64,000 bases of DNA, taken from NCBI GenBank assembly GCA_945910005.1, contig OX246749.1, forward strand, positions 29,911,651 through 29,975,650, given 5' to 3'. Source of the stretch: Isoperla grammatica. Lineage: Eukaryota; Arthropoda; Insecta; Plecoptera; Perlodidae. The position numbers and the translations under genes are program-made. The notes under the pieces were generated by a model. That model was not told where the DNA came from. It searched no databases and saw only the letters and a list, made by a program, of their open reading frames with translations. This document shows, piece by piece, positions 19,690 through 31,766 of this stretch. The number at the start of each line of letters is the position of its first letter. Position 1 is the first letter of the stretch.

Positions 19690-21295
19690 CTGTAGCATGA
19701 CATAGCAACAATGAACATACAATTATCAAGCCTGGTGCAGCTCACAGGTGGCCGTGGAGAAAACACTCAGGGTTGGTGCGCTGGGAGGACCTGAAGCATG
19801 ACAAAGCAACACTGAGACATACATTCATTTAGCCTCGTGCAGCTCACAGATAGCCGTGTAGACAACACTTAGGGTTGGTGCGCTGGGAGGACCTGAAGCA
19901 TGACATAGCAACACTGAGACATACAATCATCTAGCCTGGTGCAGCTCACAGGTGGCCGTGTAGACAACACTCAGGGTTGGTGCGCTGGGGGGACCTGAAG
20001 CATGACATAGCAACACTGAGACATACAATTATCAAGCCTCTTGCAGCTCACAGGTGGCCGTGTAGACAACACTCAGGATTGGAGCGCTGGGGGAATCTTA
20101 AGCATTCCATAGCAACCCTGAGACATACATTCATCTAGCCTCGTGCAGCTCACAGGTGGCCGTGTAGACAACACTCAGGGTTGGTGCGCTGGGGGGACCT
20201 GAAACTGGACGTAGCAACACAGAGACATACAATCATCTAGCCTTGAGCAGCTCACAGGTGGCCGTGTAAACAACACTCAGGGTTGGTGCGCTGGGGAGAC
20301 CTGAAGCATGACATAGCAACACTGAGTCATACAATCATCTAGCCTCGTGCAGCTCACAGATGGCCGTGTAGACAACACTCAGGGTTGGTGCGCTGGGGGG
20401 ACCTGAAGCATGACATAGCAACACTGAGACATACAATAATCTAGCCTAATGCAGTACACGGGTGGCTGTGGAGACAACACTCAGGGTTTGTGCGCTGGGG
20501 TTACATAAAGCATAACATAACAATACTGAGACATACAATTATATAGCCTCGTGCAGCTCACAGGTGGCCGGGTAGACAACACTCAGGGTTGGTGCGCTGG
20601 GGGGACCTGAAGCATGACATAGCAACACTGAGACATACAATCATCTAGCCTCGTGCAGCTCACAGGTGGCTGTGTAGACAACACTCAGGGTTGGTGCACT
20701 GGGAGGGCCTGAAGCATGACATAGCAACACTGAGACATTCATCAACTAGCCTCGTGCAGCTCACAGGTGGCCGTGTAGACAACACTCAGGGTTGGTTCGC
20801 TGAGGGGACCTGAAGCATGACATAGCAACACTGAGACATGCACTTATCTAGCCTCGTGCAGCTCACAGGTGGCCGTGTAGACAACACTCAGGGTTGGTTC
20901 GCTGGGGGGACCTGAAGCATGACATAGCATTACTGAGACATGCATCAACTAGCCTCGTGCAGCTCACAGGTGGCCGTGTAGACAACACTCAGGGTTGGTT
21001 CGCTGGGGGGACCTGAAGCATGACATAGCATTACTGAGACATACAGTAAACTAGCCTCGTGCAGTCACAGGTAACCGTGTAGACAACACTGAGGGTTGGT
21101 GCGCTGGGGGGACATGAAGCATGACAAAGCAACACTGAGACATACAATCATCTAGCCTCATGCAGCTCACAGGTAGCAGTGTAGACAACACTCAGGGTTG
21201 GTGCGCTGGGGAGACCTACAGCACGACAAAGCAACACTCAGACATACAATCATCTAGCCTTGTGCAGCTCACAGGTGGCCGGGTAAAATCACTTA
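19690..21295 (-). repeat. Acceptor ladder of exon D2a: ~15 units of ~102 bp
   Basis: Tandem truncated copies of the D2 acceptor region plus the first part of the exon. Acceptor junctions recur at 19690, 19791, 19893, 19995, 20097, 20199, 20301, 20403, 20505, 20607, 20709, 20810, 20912, 21013, 21114 and 21216. Most keep AG; those at 20505 and 21114 have AT. Each unit encodes P-P-S-A-P-T-L-S-V-V-Y-T, then skips 15 nt that both real D2 exons have, then A-T-C-E-L-H-E-A-R and a TGA. The last, partial unit ends at about 21295, where the satellite begins. Confidence 0.93.
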
Positions 21296-21299
21296 GGGT

Positions 21300-22980
21300 G
21301 AGTCTTATACAATTTACAATACGTGTCAGGCCCCAATGCAACATAAAGGCCTAAATATCAGCTAGTTATACAGAATGAAGGTCGGAAAGGGTTTCAATCG
21401 ATTAAGATGTATGATTACGATTTTAAAAACAACTCAAATATAAGGTCTTCCTACAACTTGTCACAATGTGTGTTAAGAATATTACAACAAAAGGGCCCAT
21501 ATCTCAGCCAGTGTTACAGATAGGTGATCGAAAGTTTTTTAAATCGTTTTGACGTATGATTATCGTTTAAAAAACACCTCACAGTGGACGTCTTGCTACA
21601 ACTAGTCACAATGTGTGTTAGGCCCCACTTCAACAAAAGGGCCCATATCTCAGTCTGTTTTACAGATAGGAGGTCGGATATGTGTTCATTTGATTAAGAC
21701 TTATGATAGCCGTTCTAAAAGCACCTCACAAAGGGAAGTGAGCTAAAACTAGTCACAATGTGTGTGTTAGGCCCTAATATATCAAAAGGGCCCATATCTT
21801 AGCCAGTTTGACGGATAAAAGGTCGGAATTAGTTTAAATCGTTTTTGACATATGATAACCGTTTTAAAAACACCTCTGGTGATGGTCTAGCTACAACTAG
21901 TCACAATGTGTGTAAGGCCATAATATAGCAAAAGGGCCCATATCCCAGTCAATTTTTCAGATACGAGGTAAGAAGAAGTTTTTATTGTTTTTGACGTATA
22001 ATGATCATTCTTTAAAGACCTCACAGTGCTGCACCTCACTAGCTACAACTAGTCACACTGTGTGGTAGGCCCTTTTACAATAAAAGGGCCCATTACTCAG
22101 TCAGTTTTACAGAACGGAGGTCGGAAGTTGTTTGTATCGTTTTTGACGCGTGATTACATTTCTAAAAACACCTCACAATGGGGGTCTAGCTACAACTATT
22201 CACAAATTGTGTTAACCTCTAATAATACAAAAGGGCCCATATCTCAGTCAGTATTTCAGATAGGAAGTCGGATATGGTTTCAGTCGATTTATAAGTACAA
22301 TAAGCGTTCTTAAAACACCTCACAGTGGGGGTCTAGCTACAACTTGTCACAATGTGTGTTAGGCCCTAATACAATAAAAGGGCCCATATCTCAGTCAGTT
22401 TTACAGATAGGAGGTCGAATATGGTTTGAGTCAATTAAGATGTATAATTGCCGTTCTAAAAACACCTCACAGTGGGGGTCTAGCTACAACTAGTCACAAA
22501 ATGTGTTAGGCCATAATTCAACAAAATAGCCCATATCACAGCCAATTTGACAGATAGGAGGTCGGTAATGGCTTCAGTCAATTAAGACGTATAATAACCG
22601 TTTTAAAAAGACCCCACAGTGGGGGTTCAGCTACAATTAGTCACAATGTGTGTTAGGCCCTAATACATCAAAAGAGCCGATATCTAGCCAGTTTTACAGA
22701 TAGGATGTCGTTTATGGTTTCAGTTGATTAAGACGTATAATTACCGTTCTTAAAACACCCCACAGTGGGGGTCTAGCTACAACTAGTCACAATGTGTGTT
22801 AGGCCCAAATACAACAAAAGGGCCCGTATCTCAGTTAGTTTTACAGATAGGAGGTCGGATTAAGTTTCGGTCGATCTAGACGTATAACTCGCATTGTAAA
22901 AACATCTCACATTGGGGGTCTAGCTACTTTTAGTCACAAAGTGTGTTAGGCCCAATTACAACAAAGGACCCCATAACATA
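21300..22980 (-). repeat. ~147-bp satellite in the A2-D2a intron (~11 copies)
   Basis: Same unit as at 2572-3140 and 36170-38815, with recurrent CTAGCTACAACTAGTCACAA and AAAAGGGCCCATATCTCAG. Units are divergent, with insertions and deletions. It fills the whole space between the D2 ladder and about 200 bp downstream of exon A2. Confidence 0.93.
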
Positions 22981-23225
22981 ACGCATACGTGCATTGAAGA
23001 TGGATAGGTTCTGTCATGGGAGTTATTATTTGGGTAAATTGTATTCAAAATGTAACAAAACTGTATTTATGTTTTGTTTTATAAATTTTAAAATTTAAGG
23101 TGTTATTAATTGAACCATCACAATAACGGAAAGTAGTTTTTAAAACAGATTGTTGTAGCTGCCGTGAGTCTTGACCGTTCATTGACTGGACTGTGACAAA
23201 GTGGTAGTCTTGTTGGTAAACCTAC

Positions 23226-23546
23226 TTGCTACGATGATATTCATGAATCTGTGATCAAGCTTTTTCCCGGGGGCTCTGATCCAACACTTGACCGGCCCGT
23301 TGTCCTCTTCGCTGACGTTGCTCACAGACAGACCGCACTCGCCGCTCTGCAGTCCAGCCCCCAGGTAGCGATGCCGGCCAGCGCTGTCGGCAGACTTGGA
23401 TCCCTGGTGGAAGTCAAGTCTCTCGCCTGGCGGGTCGAAGTAGCACCAGATCAATGGGTCCTGCGCCTTCGACATGAACCTCGCCTCCCCGCCCTGAAGA
23501 ACGACGGCCTCCCTCGGTGTCCGGGTGTGAGAGATGGTGGCCCAGT
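23226..23546 (-). CDS. Ig exon A2, fasciclin-III-like V-type domain (321 bp)
   Basis: Internal exon, acceptor CTGGTTACAG ending at 23547, donor GCAA|GTAGGT at 23226/23225, phase 1-1. One codon longer than A1 and A3. Contains Y-L-G-A-G-L-Q-S-G-E-C-G-L and E-E-D-N-G-P-V-K-C. The B-strand Cys is replaced (F-M-S-K) but the F-strand Cys is kept, so that residue has no canonical partner; the extra pair (I-W-C-Y and G-E-C-G) is intact. Three cysteines in an extracellular domain is odd and could allow an intermolecular bond. Confidence 0.82.
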
Positions 23547-24774
23547 CTGTAACCAGGGAGCAGATATTCAACACTTCTATAGTGATGTTTGTGTTATAGT
23601 CTATACCAACTCAGTTACAATCAATTTATTTTAGTTTACTTTTGGTATTTTAATTTTTATGTTATTATTTTTGAAAGTTTACTTTGTGGGCAACGACGAA
23701 CTCTACAACTAGTTCATACGTTGTTGAGATGGTTTTCCGTAGGACAGATTTATAATGTTATTATTGTCAATCGTTGCTATGTCGGTTGCAAGACCCTGGT
23801 TCCGCCTAGACTAGTATTATTAATCTAGGGAAATAAGACTTAACCCAAAAGAAATTGCAATAACAGGTTTTATGGTATCATAGTCATCAGAAAATTGAGC
23901 TCCATAACATATCTAAAATCCGCTTATATCAGCATTGAGTAAATTTATTAAAATTATCTTTCAAGGGGACAATATATAAAAGAAATTAAAAAATTTAACA
24001 AATATGAATATATCAACATGAAATTGTGGACACACGTACATCAACACATAATAAGAGATGTTAATTGCTTTTAAAGTTTGTGTCATTTTGATCACATTAT
24101 GTCATTTTATTCAATTTTACCGTTCTTCAAAGGGGCTCAAGTACAATTTAAAAAGCAAACGATAAAAAAAAACATGTATGGTAGTTACAAGCTAATTGCA
24201 CTGAATGCATATCCATTTTGTGTGTTATAAATATTGCACTAACGTTTTCAATTATAAAAAACCAATACCTCAGCTTTGAAACTTGTTTTTAAAATACGTT
24301 CATAATAACTGACGTTCAAAACTGATGAATTGGGGTTTATAAATTCAAATTTTCGGTCAATATTTTTTTTTTTTACTCAAATTCCTTATTTTTTCACCTT
24401 TACATTTTTTTTCGCGAAATCGATGTGTTTATGTTATGTGTATCATTACCATACCTAACAAGTTTGTAACAAATTTTATTTATCGTTTACTACATGAATT
24501 TTAAACACCCATTCGAAGCCCAGTAAAATTGTACTTAAAAACAGAATGTGCTAAAAAAACATCAAAATATTTAAACAACATCAAAATATTTAAAACTTAA
24601 AGTGTAATATTAAGGTGCTGATGTATTCGTGTAGGTTATTCCATGCTGATCGGCTTATATTTGTTAAATTAAAATTTGTTTATTATATTATAGACCCTAC
24701 TGTCCGCTTAAAAGTTTATTTTCTTGAATGTATCTCACGCGGATTATTATTTTTCCTTTATCATACAAAGATAA
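23547..24774 (-). other. Intron between exons B2 and A2 (shortest version)
   Basis: At about 1.4 kb from donor to acceptor this is the most compact B-A intron and the best guide to the ancestral state. 23547-23710 matches the region upstream of A1 and A3; 23990-24780 matches parts of 45760-46810. AT-rich, no exon. Confidence 0.7.
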
Positions 24775-24905
24775 AGTCAAGTTCCAAAAATGAAAAAAAA
24801 ACACCCCGAACCGGGAGTTTAGCCCTTATGCTTCTGCATTGGAATCCGGAATAAACTAAACCCACTAGACCAACGAGCCACACAACGCGCTCACTTGTGT
24901 GGAAA
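24775..24905 (-). mobile_element. tRNA-derived SINE-like sequence just 3' of exon B2
   Basis: Minus strand: GTGTGGCTCGTTGGTCTAG-TGG (A-box-like) follows the B2 donor, then an internal region with a decayed B box and an A/T tail. Orthologous in position to copies at 17225 and 46810. Confidence 0.6.
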
Positions 24906-24918
24906 CAGTGAAACTCAC

Positions 24919-25278
24919 CTTCAGCATAGAGGTCGGCCCAGGCGTAGCTCCAGCCACCGTTCCCGGCTCGGACTCGACAAGCGACCATCCATATCTTATC
25001 GCCCGTCACCTTCAGGGCGACCCCGCAGTCCCCCGCCCCCAGACCCCGGCCGCTGTAGCTGTAGCCGGTGAGCCCAGAGGTCAGATGGGTAGAGTTGGCC
25101 TGGGACAGAGACCCCCGACTAAGATCCAGCAGTGGACCTTCCTTGCCCTCCCCGTCCCGCCACGTGAACTGACACCCGGTCAGGACTACATCAGCAGGGC
25201 AGGTGAAGGTCACAGTCTGCGGGACTCTGGATACTCGCACGTGGTCCGGGGCCATGGTGAGGCTGTAGGACGCCACCC
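24919..25278 (-). CDS. Ig exon B2, fasciclin-III-like V-type domain (360 bp)
   Basis: Internal exon, acceptor GTGTCTCAG ending at 25279, donor GAAG|GTGAGT at 24919/24918, phase 1-1. Four cysteines (T-F-T-C, T-G-C-Q, G-D-C-G, V-A-C-R), the S-G-R-G-L-G-A-G motif and the W-S-Y-A-W-A-D end are present. Differences from B1 and B3 cluster at the N-terminal strands, the C-C' turn (W-R-D-G-E-G against W-L-D-D-H-G and W-W-D-H-D-D), the D-E region and just before the F strand, while the E-F motif and the C-terminal third are nearly invariant. Confidence 0.86.
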
Positions 25279-25590
25279 CTGAGACACAGAACAAACACAA
25301 TTATGTCGCGTGGCAATACAACTGACACCCGGCCAGGGCTACGTCAGCAGAGCAGGTGAAGGTGACAGTCTTGAGAGCTTGGGATACTCGCATGTAGTCC
25401 GGGGTCATGGTGAGGCTGTAGGACGCCACCCCTGAGACACAGAACAAACACAATTATGTCGCTATGCAATACAACTGACACCCGGCCAGGGCTACGTTAG
25501 CAGAGCAAGTGTAGGTGACTGTCTGGAGGGCTTGGGATACTCGCACGTGGTCCGGGGCCATGGTGAGGCTGTAGGACGCGACCCCTGCGA
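25279..25590 (-). repeat. Acceptor ladder of exon B2: two 153-bp units
   Basis: Truncated acceptor-plus-exon-start copies at 25432 and 25585, each exactly 153 bp from the next. Both keep an AG (the outer one as CGCAG). Same unit length and content as at B1 and B3. Confidence 0.92.
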
Positions 25591-25920
25591 TACAGAACAA
25601 ACATTTTATTTTGTTTGCTTATTTCATTATTTATTTATGTGTAGCGCTGCTGACTGCAAGCGACGTGGTCGCACTTACTTCTTCTAAAACCAAAGCAAAT
25701 GTTTTATGTATGATATTGTTGGGAAAATGTATAGCCTAACGTTATCAAATAATGCTGCAACTTAAAACTACTACTTTAAATTGACGTAGAAAGAGAAAAA
25801 TCACACATTTCTTTAAGACTTAACAGTTAAGTTCATAGAAGTCTGATGTTTATTTAGACAGATTTTTTATTGCAATTTAGTGTAGATTGTCATCATCATC
25901 ATTAGACGTGGCTATTTGAC
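25591..25920 (-). other. Spacer upstream of the B2 ladder, homologous to 18495-18740
   Basis: Conserved intercassette intron sequence (GTGTAGCGCTGCTGACTGCA). No exon or promoter recognised. Confidence 0.65.
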
Positions 25921-26190
25921 AACGCGTATATTAGCTTGCTTTGTTTGTTTGTCTGTCTGGACGGAATGTTTGAATCGATATTTCACCTACTTCTAAATGT
26001 CCGATGAAGCTGAACTTTTTCACACAGACGTATACAAGACGACGTATGTATGACGACAATACATGAATCAACTGTCATATTTACTAAATTGTCAATTAAT
26101 TTATCATAATTAATAAATTTATGTTTTATATGGGAATCAATATTTCACCCACTTTCCAACGTCGAATCGAGCTGAAAACAATTAAATGAA
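25921..26190 (-). repeat. Inverted fragment of the second ~147-bp satellite (S2)
   Basis: Read on the minus strand this matches the S2 arrays at 51.2-52.4k and 54.8-55.2k, including the shared terminal segment with GACAAACAAAGCAAGC and the ATACGTCTGTGTGAAAA-like core. About one and a half units. Confidence 0.75.
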
Positions 26191-26374
26191 TAGTTTAAAA
26201 ATTAAACAATTAAAAATAAAAAAGAGGTAAGTGGATGATGATCTTGTGTGCATCAATGAACCTTAATATAAAATAAAAACTGATTTTAAATTGCAATCGA
26301 AGAGACTGTGTAGCCTAGGCCTTGTTACTTTAGTGGAAGATGATCGACTCAGATTTGACATTTTGATACATTTG

Positions 26375-27215
26375 TTTTACAACAAGCTACAAATTTTAGA
26401 ATACGTTTATAACACTTTGACACATTTATGGTGCAAAGTTTACCAAAATTAGCTTACCGGAAGTTGGTCAAAAAAATGTCAAAATCAAATATTTGAAAAT
26501 AAAATAAAAATCGAAATCTCTCATTATCAAATTCCATTTTGAGCGTACAAAGTTGGGTGTGGTATTTAAAGTCGTGCATTTGTACTGCCTATTAGCATAA
26601 TTTTGAAAAATGTGGTATTTTTGCATTTTGATGGTCGTTACACAATAAAAATAGACCAAAATATCCATACAATAGTATTAACCGCACTTTAGTCACATAA
26701 AAATCATAGAAGTTAATAATATAAAACAAATTTGTTTACACGATTGTATAGGTTGAAACTTCGCAAAGTGAACTTTGTAGCATCGTTTTTCTTATTTCCC
26801 TGGTCGCGGTGCGCCGGCCGTGGTCGCTCCCGCGCGCTAACCGGTCATAAGGCCCGTGCTATTCCCGCCCGAGGCGAGCGTGTTTTATTAGACTTGAACA
26901 AAATGTGCACACAACACTTCTTTAGTTGGTTCTTTATTAGAAAACTGATTTTTTGTTGTGGTTATACTTTTGTGATACATTTTATCTTAAAAATCTTAAA
27001 GTGGCTCAATATTTCTCTAGGCTTCAAATTAAAAACAAATAAATATTCTCATTAATTTTGCCATCCTTCGTAATTAGGGACTACATTTTTTTCATGAGTA
27101 TTTGAAAACATATTTTGGATCAGAAAAGTAAAATGTATCATTTCATTATGGATCAAAAACATTTCATCATCTTATCATCGTTAGATGACCAATCACAAAT
27201 TATGGAACATTAAAA
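26375..27215. repeat. Left arm of a ~0.85-kb inverted repeat
   Basis: Matches 33325-34210 in reverse complement: outer parts share CGTATTCT(A/G)AAATTTGT, the middle shares GC-rich GGCCCGTGCTATTCCCGCCC and CGCGGTGCGCCGGCCGTGGT, and inner parts share AATTTGTGATTGGT. Arms are moderately diverged with small indels. Either the terminal repeats of one ~7.8-kb element or two opposed copies of one repeat. Two ORFs of 66 and 107 codons here have no recognised domain. Confidence 0.85.
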
Positions 27216-28572
27216 GTTTTGATTAATTATCAGGCCTATATTCGAAATCCAATTTGACAAAAATAATAGGTTTTAAATTGACCTTCTTCCTGTTTGAATT
27301 TCTTGAAGCCACGCAAATTAAATTCTTGCAGATAAAACTTTGTACGTGAGTGGAGATCATAAGAATGGATCGTGCAACATATTGAACACCACTCGCATTG
27401 CTGCTGCCACTTCGTTGAACAGCAGTCAGAAAGAAGCAGACACCCGGATGATTTTACACTGACTTAAACGAGCGCAATAAATCTTTAGATCTGATTGGAC
27501 GTATTGTCGTGCAAACTCCAGATAAAAATAGCAAATAACAAATTGTAATAAGATGTAGCTATTATAGTTTTATTTTTCATTTATCAGCATCTACATAAGC
27601 ATATTTTTATTTTATAGACACGGATGTGACGATACTGCTTTTGCATTAGGCCCTACTTATGCAAACTAACGAGTGCATAAGGTATATGGAATACTTCAAA
27701 TAGGAACACAAATCGGAACACCCGTGTGCATTATGCAGTTGCTTGACCCCAGCACATGCGCTATCCGGGTGTGACACTGTCTCCTCGTTGTTTGGTTTAG
27801 GGAAATAAGAAGTATTTCGTCAAATATGTGAATATATTTCGAGCGAGGAACTTGTTTCACTCGGAGTTTTTTACGAAGGAGGAAACGAAAACGCGTTGGT
27901 GGTAGCTCGAAATTTTGCATCCAAACTGTACGCTACATCGGGTACATTTAAAAAAATACCAGTATTCACTAAACGAATTAAGATATCATATGTATATCAA
28001 GAAGATGACATCAGTTGCATCAGTTGCAAACCTTCCCCCTTGTAAGGGATCCTTCATTCTACACGTATGAAACGCAGTTTGGCAATGCAACATGCTTCGC
28101 AAACCCAAAACTATGGTTGTGTTAAGTTTTTCAAAATACACAAATATTGTCCGTACGAAAATTATATTTTAAAATAGTTTGCTTGTACGTTGTAAAACGC
28201 AAAACTTTATTTCACTCGATTAGCCACTGTCAAAATACCACAAATAATTTAAATAAAAATATAACTCTACCACATGTGATTAAACGTACCCTACAAAAAT
28301 AAATCACATACTTTGGTTCTACAATATACAATGTATCCCCCGAAAAGAAGATAATGCAATATTATAATGTGCATACATTTAAAATAGCTTTGCATTCATG
28401 GTTGTTGCACTTGCATATACATTGGAAACGATAATGTAAGATCATAGAGATGAAAGCAGTAAACAGAAAATACAACAAAGATAAATATGAACATTCAATA
28501 CCGCAAATTCTTAACTTGCTAGTATTCCTGTTTCTTTGTTATCAGTATTCTAAATACGTGAAATGATTTATT
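27216..28572. other. Unassigned AT-rich sequence
   Basis: No open frame with a recognisable domain, no tandem repeat and no clear element boundary. It lies between the left inverted-repeat arm and Helitron-like copy H2. The arm homology may extend weakly into its first ~60 bp. Confidence 0.4.
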
Positions 28573-29309
28573 AAGCGAGCGAAGCGAGTGTTTCTACTTG
28601 ACTCTTATGGCACTTCGTTCTGTTTTTTTTTTGTTTTTTTGTTTGTTTTTATGTCTGTCGATAGCGGTCGAACGGAAAGTCCGATCAACTTGAAATTTAG
28701 ACCATCCACAAGCCTCGATGTGGATTGAAGGTGTATAGTTTTGAGGCAAAATCGTTTAAAAAGTTACTAAGTTACACCATAGTTACTGCAAAATATTTTT
28801 CTGAAACAAAATGGCGGCAAAATGTGAGATAGCCATATTTTTTAAAACTTTTTTCCAGTCACGAATATGTTAATGTAATGGCAATCTGATAAATATTGGC
28901 AAAGTTAAACAAAAGTTACTCGAAAATATATTTCTGAAACACAGTTACGGCAAAATATGAGGTGGCTATCTGATAGTAAATTTTTGTCCGGTTACGAATA
29001 TACTAATGTAAACGCGATCCGATACGTATAAGAGGCAGAAATAACATTTCTATGGCTGTCAATAACTGTTAGTAACGGTGGCGGACCGCGGCGAAAACAA
29101 GACACCGAAAATTCTTAGCAACGCACACTGCACGACGTCCAACAATGTCGGGAAGTATAATAGTTATGGAAATTAGAAAAAATTTTGCAATGCGCATCCT
29201 TGAACTGTTGTTAATTGTTGTTCGTATTGGCATTGAAAACTTTTCGCCAGAAAGTTCGTAGATATTGACGCGCTCACTTATCAACGCGTCAAACAGAGCG
29301 TTTTCCTAG
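28573..29309 (+). mobile_element. Helitron-like repeat, copy H2
   Basis: Full-length copy with the AAGCGAGCGAAGCGAG head, 3' hairpin and terminal CTAG at 29306-29309 followed by T. Same orientation as all other copies. Confidence 0.6.
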
Positions 29310-29484
29310 TTATATTGACAAACTGGTAAAGATATAGGCCTAGTACGCCTCTGAAATTACATCTCATGTATAGTGTAAATAGTTGAGCTGCATGTTGGTT
29401 TAGTAGCATTTTTGTTTGAAGTACCTAGTAGCAGTAGTTAAGATTTAGTTTGTAATTTTACCTAAAAATTGAACTTATGTTATT
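29310..29484. other. Short unique spacer between H2 and H3
   Basis: AT-rich, no feature recognised. Confidence 0.4.
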
Positions 29485-30239
29485 AAGCGAGCGAAGCGAG
29501 CGTTTCCACTTGACTCTTATGGCACTTCGTTCTGTTTTTTTTTTGTTTTTTTTGTTTTGTTTTTTTGTTTTTTTTGTTTTTATGTCTGTCGATAGCGGTC
29601 GAACGGAAAGTCCGATCAACTTGAAATTTGGACCATCCACAAGCCTTGATGTGGATTGAAGGTGTATAGTTTTGAGGCAAAATCGTTCGAAAAGTTACAA
29701 AGTTACACCATAGTTACTGCAAAATATTTTTCTGAAACAAAATGGTGGCGAAATGTGAGGTAGCCAGATTTTTCTACAGATTTTTTCGGTCACGAATATG
29801 TTAATGTAATGGCGATCTGATAAATATTAGCAAAGTTACACGAAAGTTACTCGAAAATATTTTTCTAAAACGCAGTAACGGCAAAATGTGAGGTGGCTAT
29901 CTTATAGTAAATTTTTGTCCGGTCACGAATATACTAATGTAAACGCGATCCAATACGTATTAGAGGCAGAAATTACATTTCTATTGCTGTCAATAAGTGT
30001 TAGTAACGGTGGCGGACCGTGTTGAAAACATGACCACGAAAATTCTTAGCAACGCACATTGCACTGCATACAACAATGTCGGAAAGTATAATAGCCATGG
30101 AAATAAGAACAATTTTGTAATGCGCATTCTTGAATTGTTGTTAATTGTTGCTCGTATTAGCATTGAAAACTTTTCGCCAGAAAGTTCGTAGATATTGACG
30201 CGCTCGCTTATCAACGCGTCAAACAGAGCGTTTTCCTAG
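29485..30239 (+). mobile_element. Helitron-like repeat, copy H3
   Basis: Same ends as H2 (CTAG at 30236-30239, then T). From about 29577 onward its sequence appears identical to H4, so the two belong to a 794-bp tandem duplication. Confidence 0.6.
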
Positions 30240-30265
30240 TATACGAACTTTAACTATACCTTTTT

Positions 30266-31033
30266 AAGCAAGCGAAGCGAGCGTCTCTACGAGACTCTTA
30301 TGGCACTTCGTTCTGTTTTGTTTTTTTTGTGTACTGGACTCTTATGGCACTTCATTCTGTTTGTTTTTTGTTTTTATGTCTGTCGATAGCGGTCGAACGG
30401 AAAGTCCGATCAACTTGAAATTTGGACCATCCACAAGCCTTGATGTGGATTGAAGGTGTATAGTTTTGAGGCAAAATCGTTCGAAAAGTTACAAAGTTAC
30501 ACCATAGTTACTGCAAAATATTTTTCTGAAACAAAATGGTGGCGAAATGTGAGGTAGCCAGATTTTTCTACAGATTTTTTCGGTCACGAATATGTTAATG
30601 TAATGGCGATCTGATAAATATTAGCAAAGTTACACGAAAGTTACTCGAAAATATTTTTCTAAAACGCAGTAACGGCAAAATGTGAGGTGGCTATCTTATA
30701 GTAAATTTTTGTCCGGTCACGAATATACTAATGTAAACGCGATCCAATACGTATTAGAGGCAGAAATTACATTTCTATTGCTGTCAATAAGTGTTAGTAA
30801 CGGTGGCGGACCGTGTTGAAAACATGACCACGAAAATTCTTAGCAACGCACATTGCACTGCATACAACAATGTCGGAAAGTATAATAGCCATGGAAATAA
30901 GAACAATTTTGTAATGCGCATTCTTGAATTGTTGTTAATTGTTGCTCGTATTAGCATTGAAAACTTTTCGCCAGAAAGTTCGTAGATATTGACGCGCTCG
31001 CTTATCAACGCGTCAAACAGAGCGTTTTCCTAG
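30266..31033 (+). mobile_element. Helitron-like repeat, copy H4, tandem duplicate of H3
   Basis: Head reads AAGCAAGCGAAGCGAGCG and contains a second GGACTCTTATGGCACTTC segment. Body is a repeat of H3 at an offset of exactly 794 bp; encoded nonsense frames at 29990-30214 and 30784-31008 are identical. Confidence 0.6.
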
Positions 31034-31059
31034 TATACGAACTTTAACTATACCTTTTT

Positions 31060-31563
31060 AAGCAAGCGAAGCGAGCGTCTCTACGAGACTCTTATGGCAC
31101 TTCGTTCTGTTTTGTTTTTTTTGTGTACTGGACTCTTATGGCACTTCATTCTGTTTGTTTTTTGTTTTTATGTCTGTCGATAGCGGTCGAACGGAAAGTC
31201 CGATCAACTTGAAATTTGGACCATCCACAAGCCTCGATGTGGATTGAAGGTGTATAGTTTTGAGGCAAAATCGTTCAAAAAGTTACAAAGTTACACTCAA
31301 TAACTGTTAGTAACGGTGGCGGACCGCCGCGAAAACACTAGACAGAATAACAACAAAAATTCTTAGCAACGCAAATTGCACTTGCACTGCATTCTACAAT
31401 ATCGGGAAGTATAATAGCTATGGAAATTAGAGAAAATTTTAAAATGCACATTCTTGAATTGTTGTTAATTGTTGTTTTTATTAGCTTTGAGATCTTATCG
31501 CCAGAACGTTCGTAGATATGGACGCGCTCGCTTATCAACGCGTCAAACAGAGCGTTTTCCTAG
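31060..31563 (+). mobile_element. Helitron-like repeat, copy H5, internally deleted
   Basis: Head identical to H4, including the duplicated segment; about 250 bp of the interior are missing (the junction is near 31295). It ends in the hairpin and CTAG at 31560-31563, followed by T. A deletion derivative with intact ends. Confidence 0.6.
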
Positions 31564-31766
31564 TAATATTGTGTAGAGAACGTGCTCAGTGAAGACTGAC
31601 TGAAATGTCTGTACGGTGTCAGTCGCTCACTCAAGAAATATTATTCTTGTATACTATGTATTGAGCCTCAATTAATTGAAAATTGAACATCTAGACTTCA
31701 GCTCGCAAACAAAACCCTGATATTGACGGAAGTTGCATTTCATTTTATTGCGACATTATACTTATT

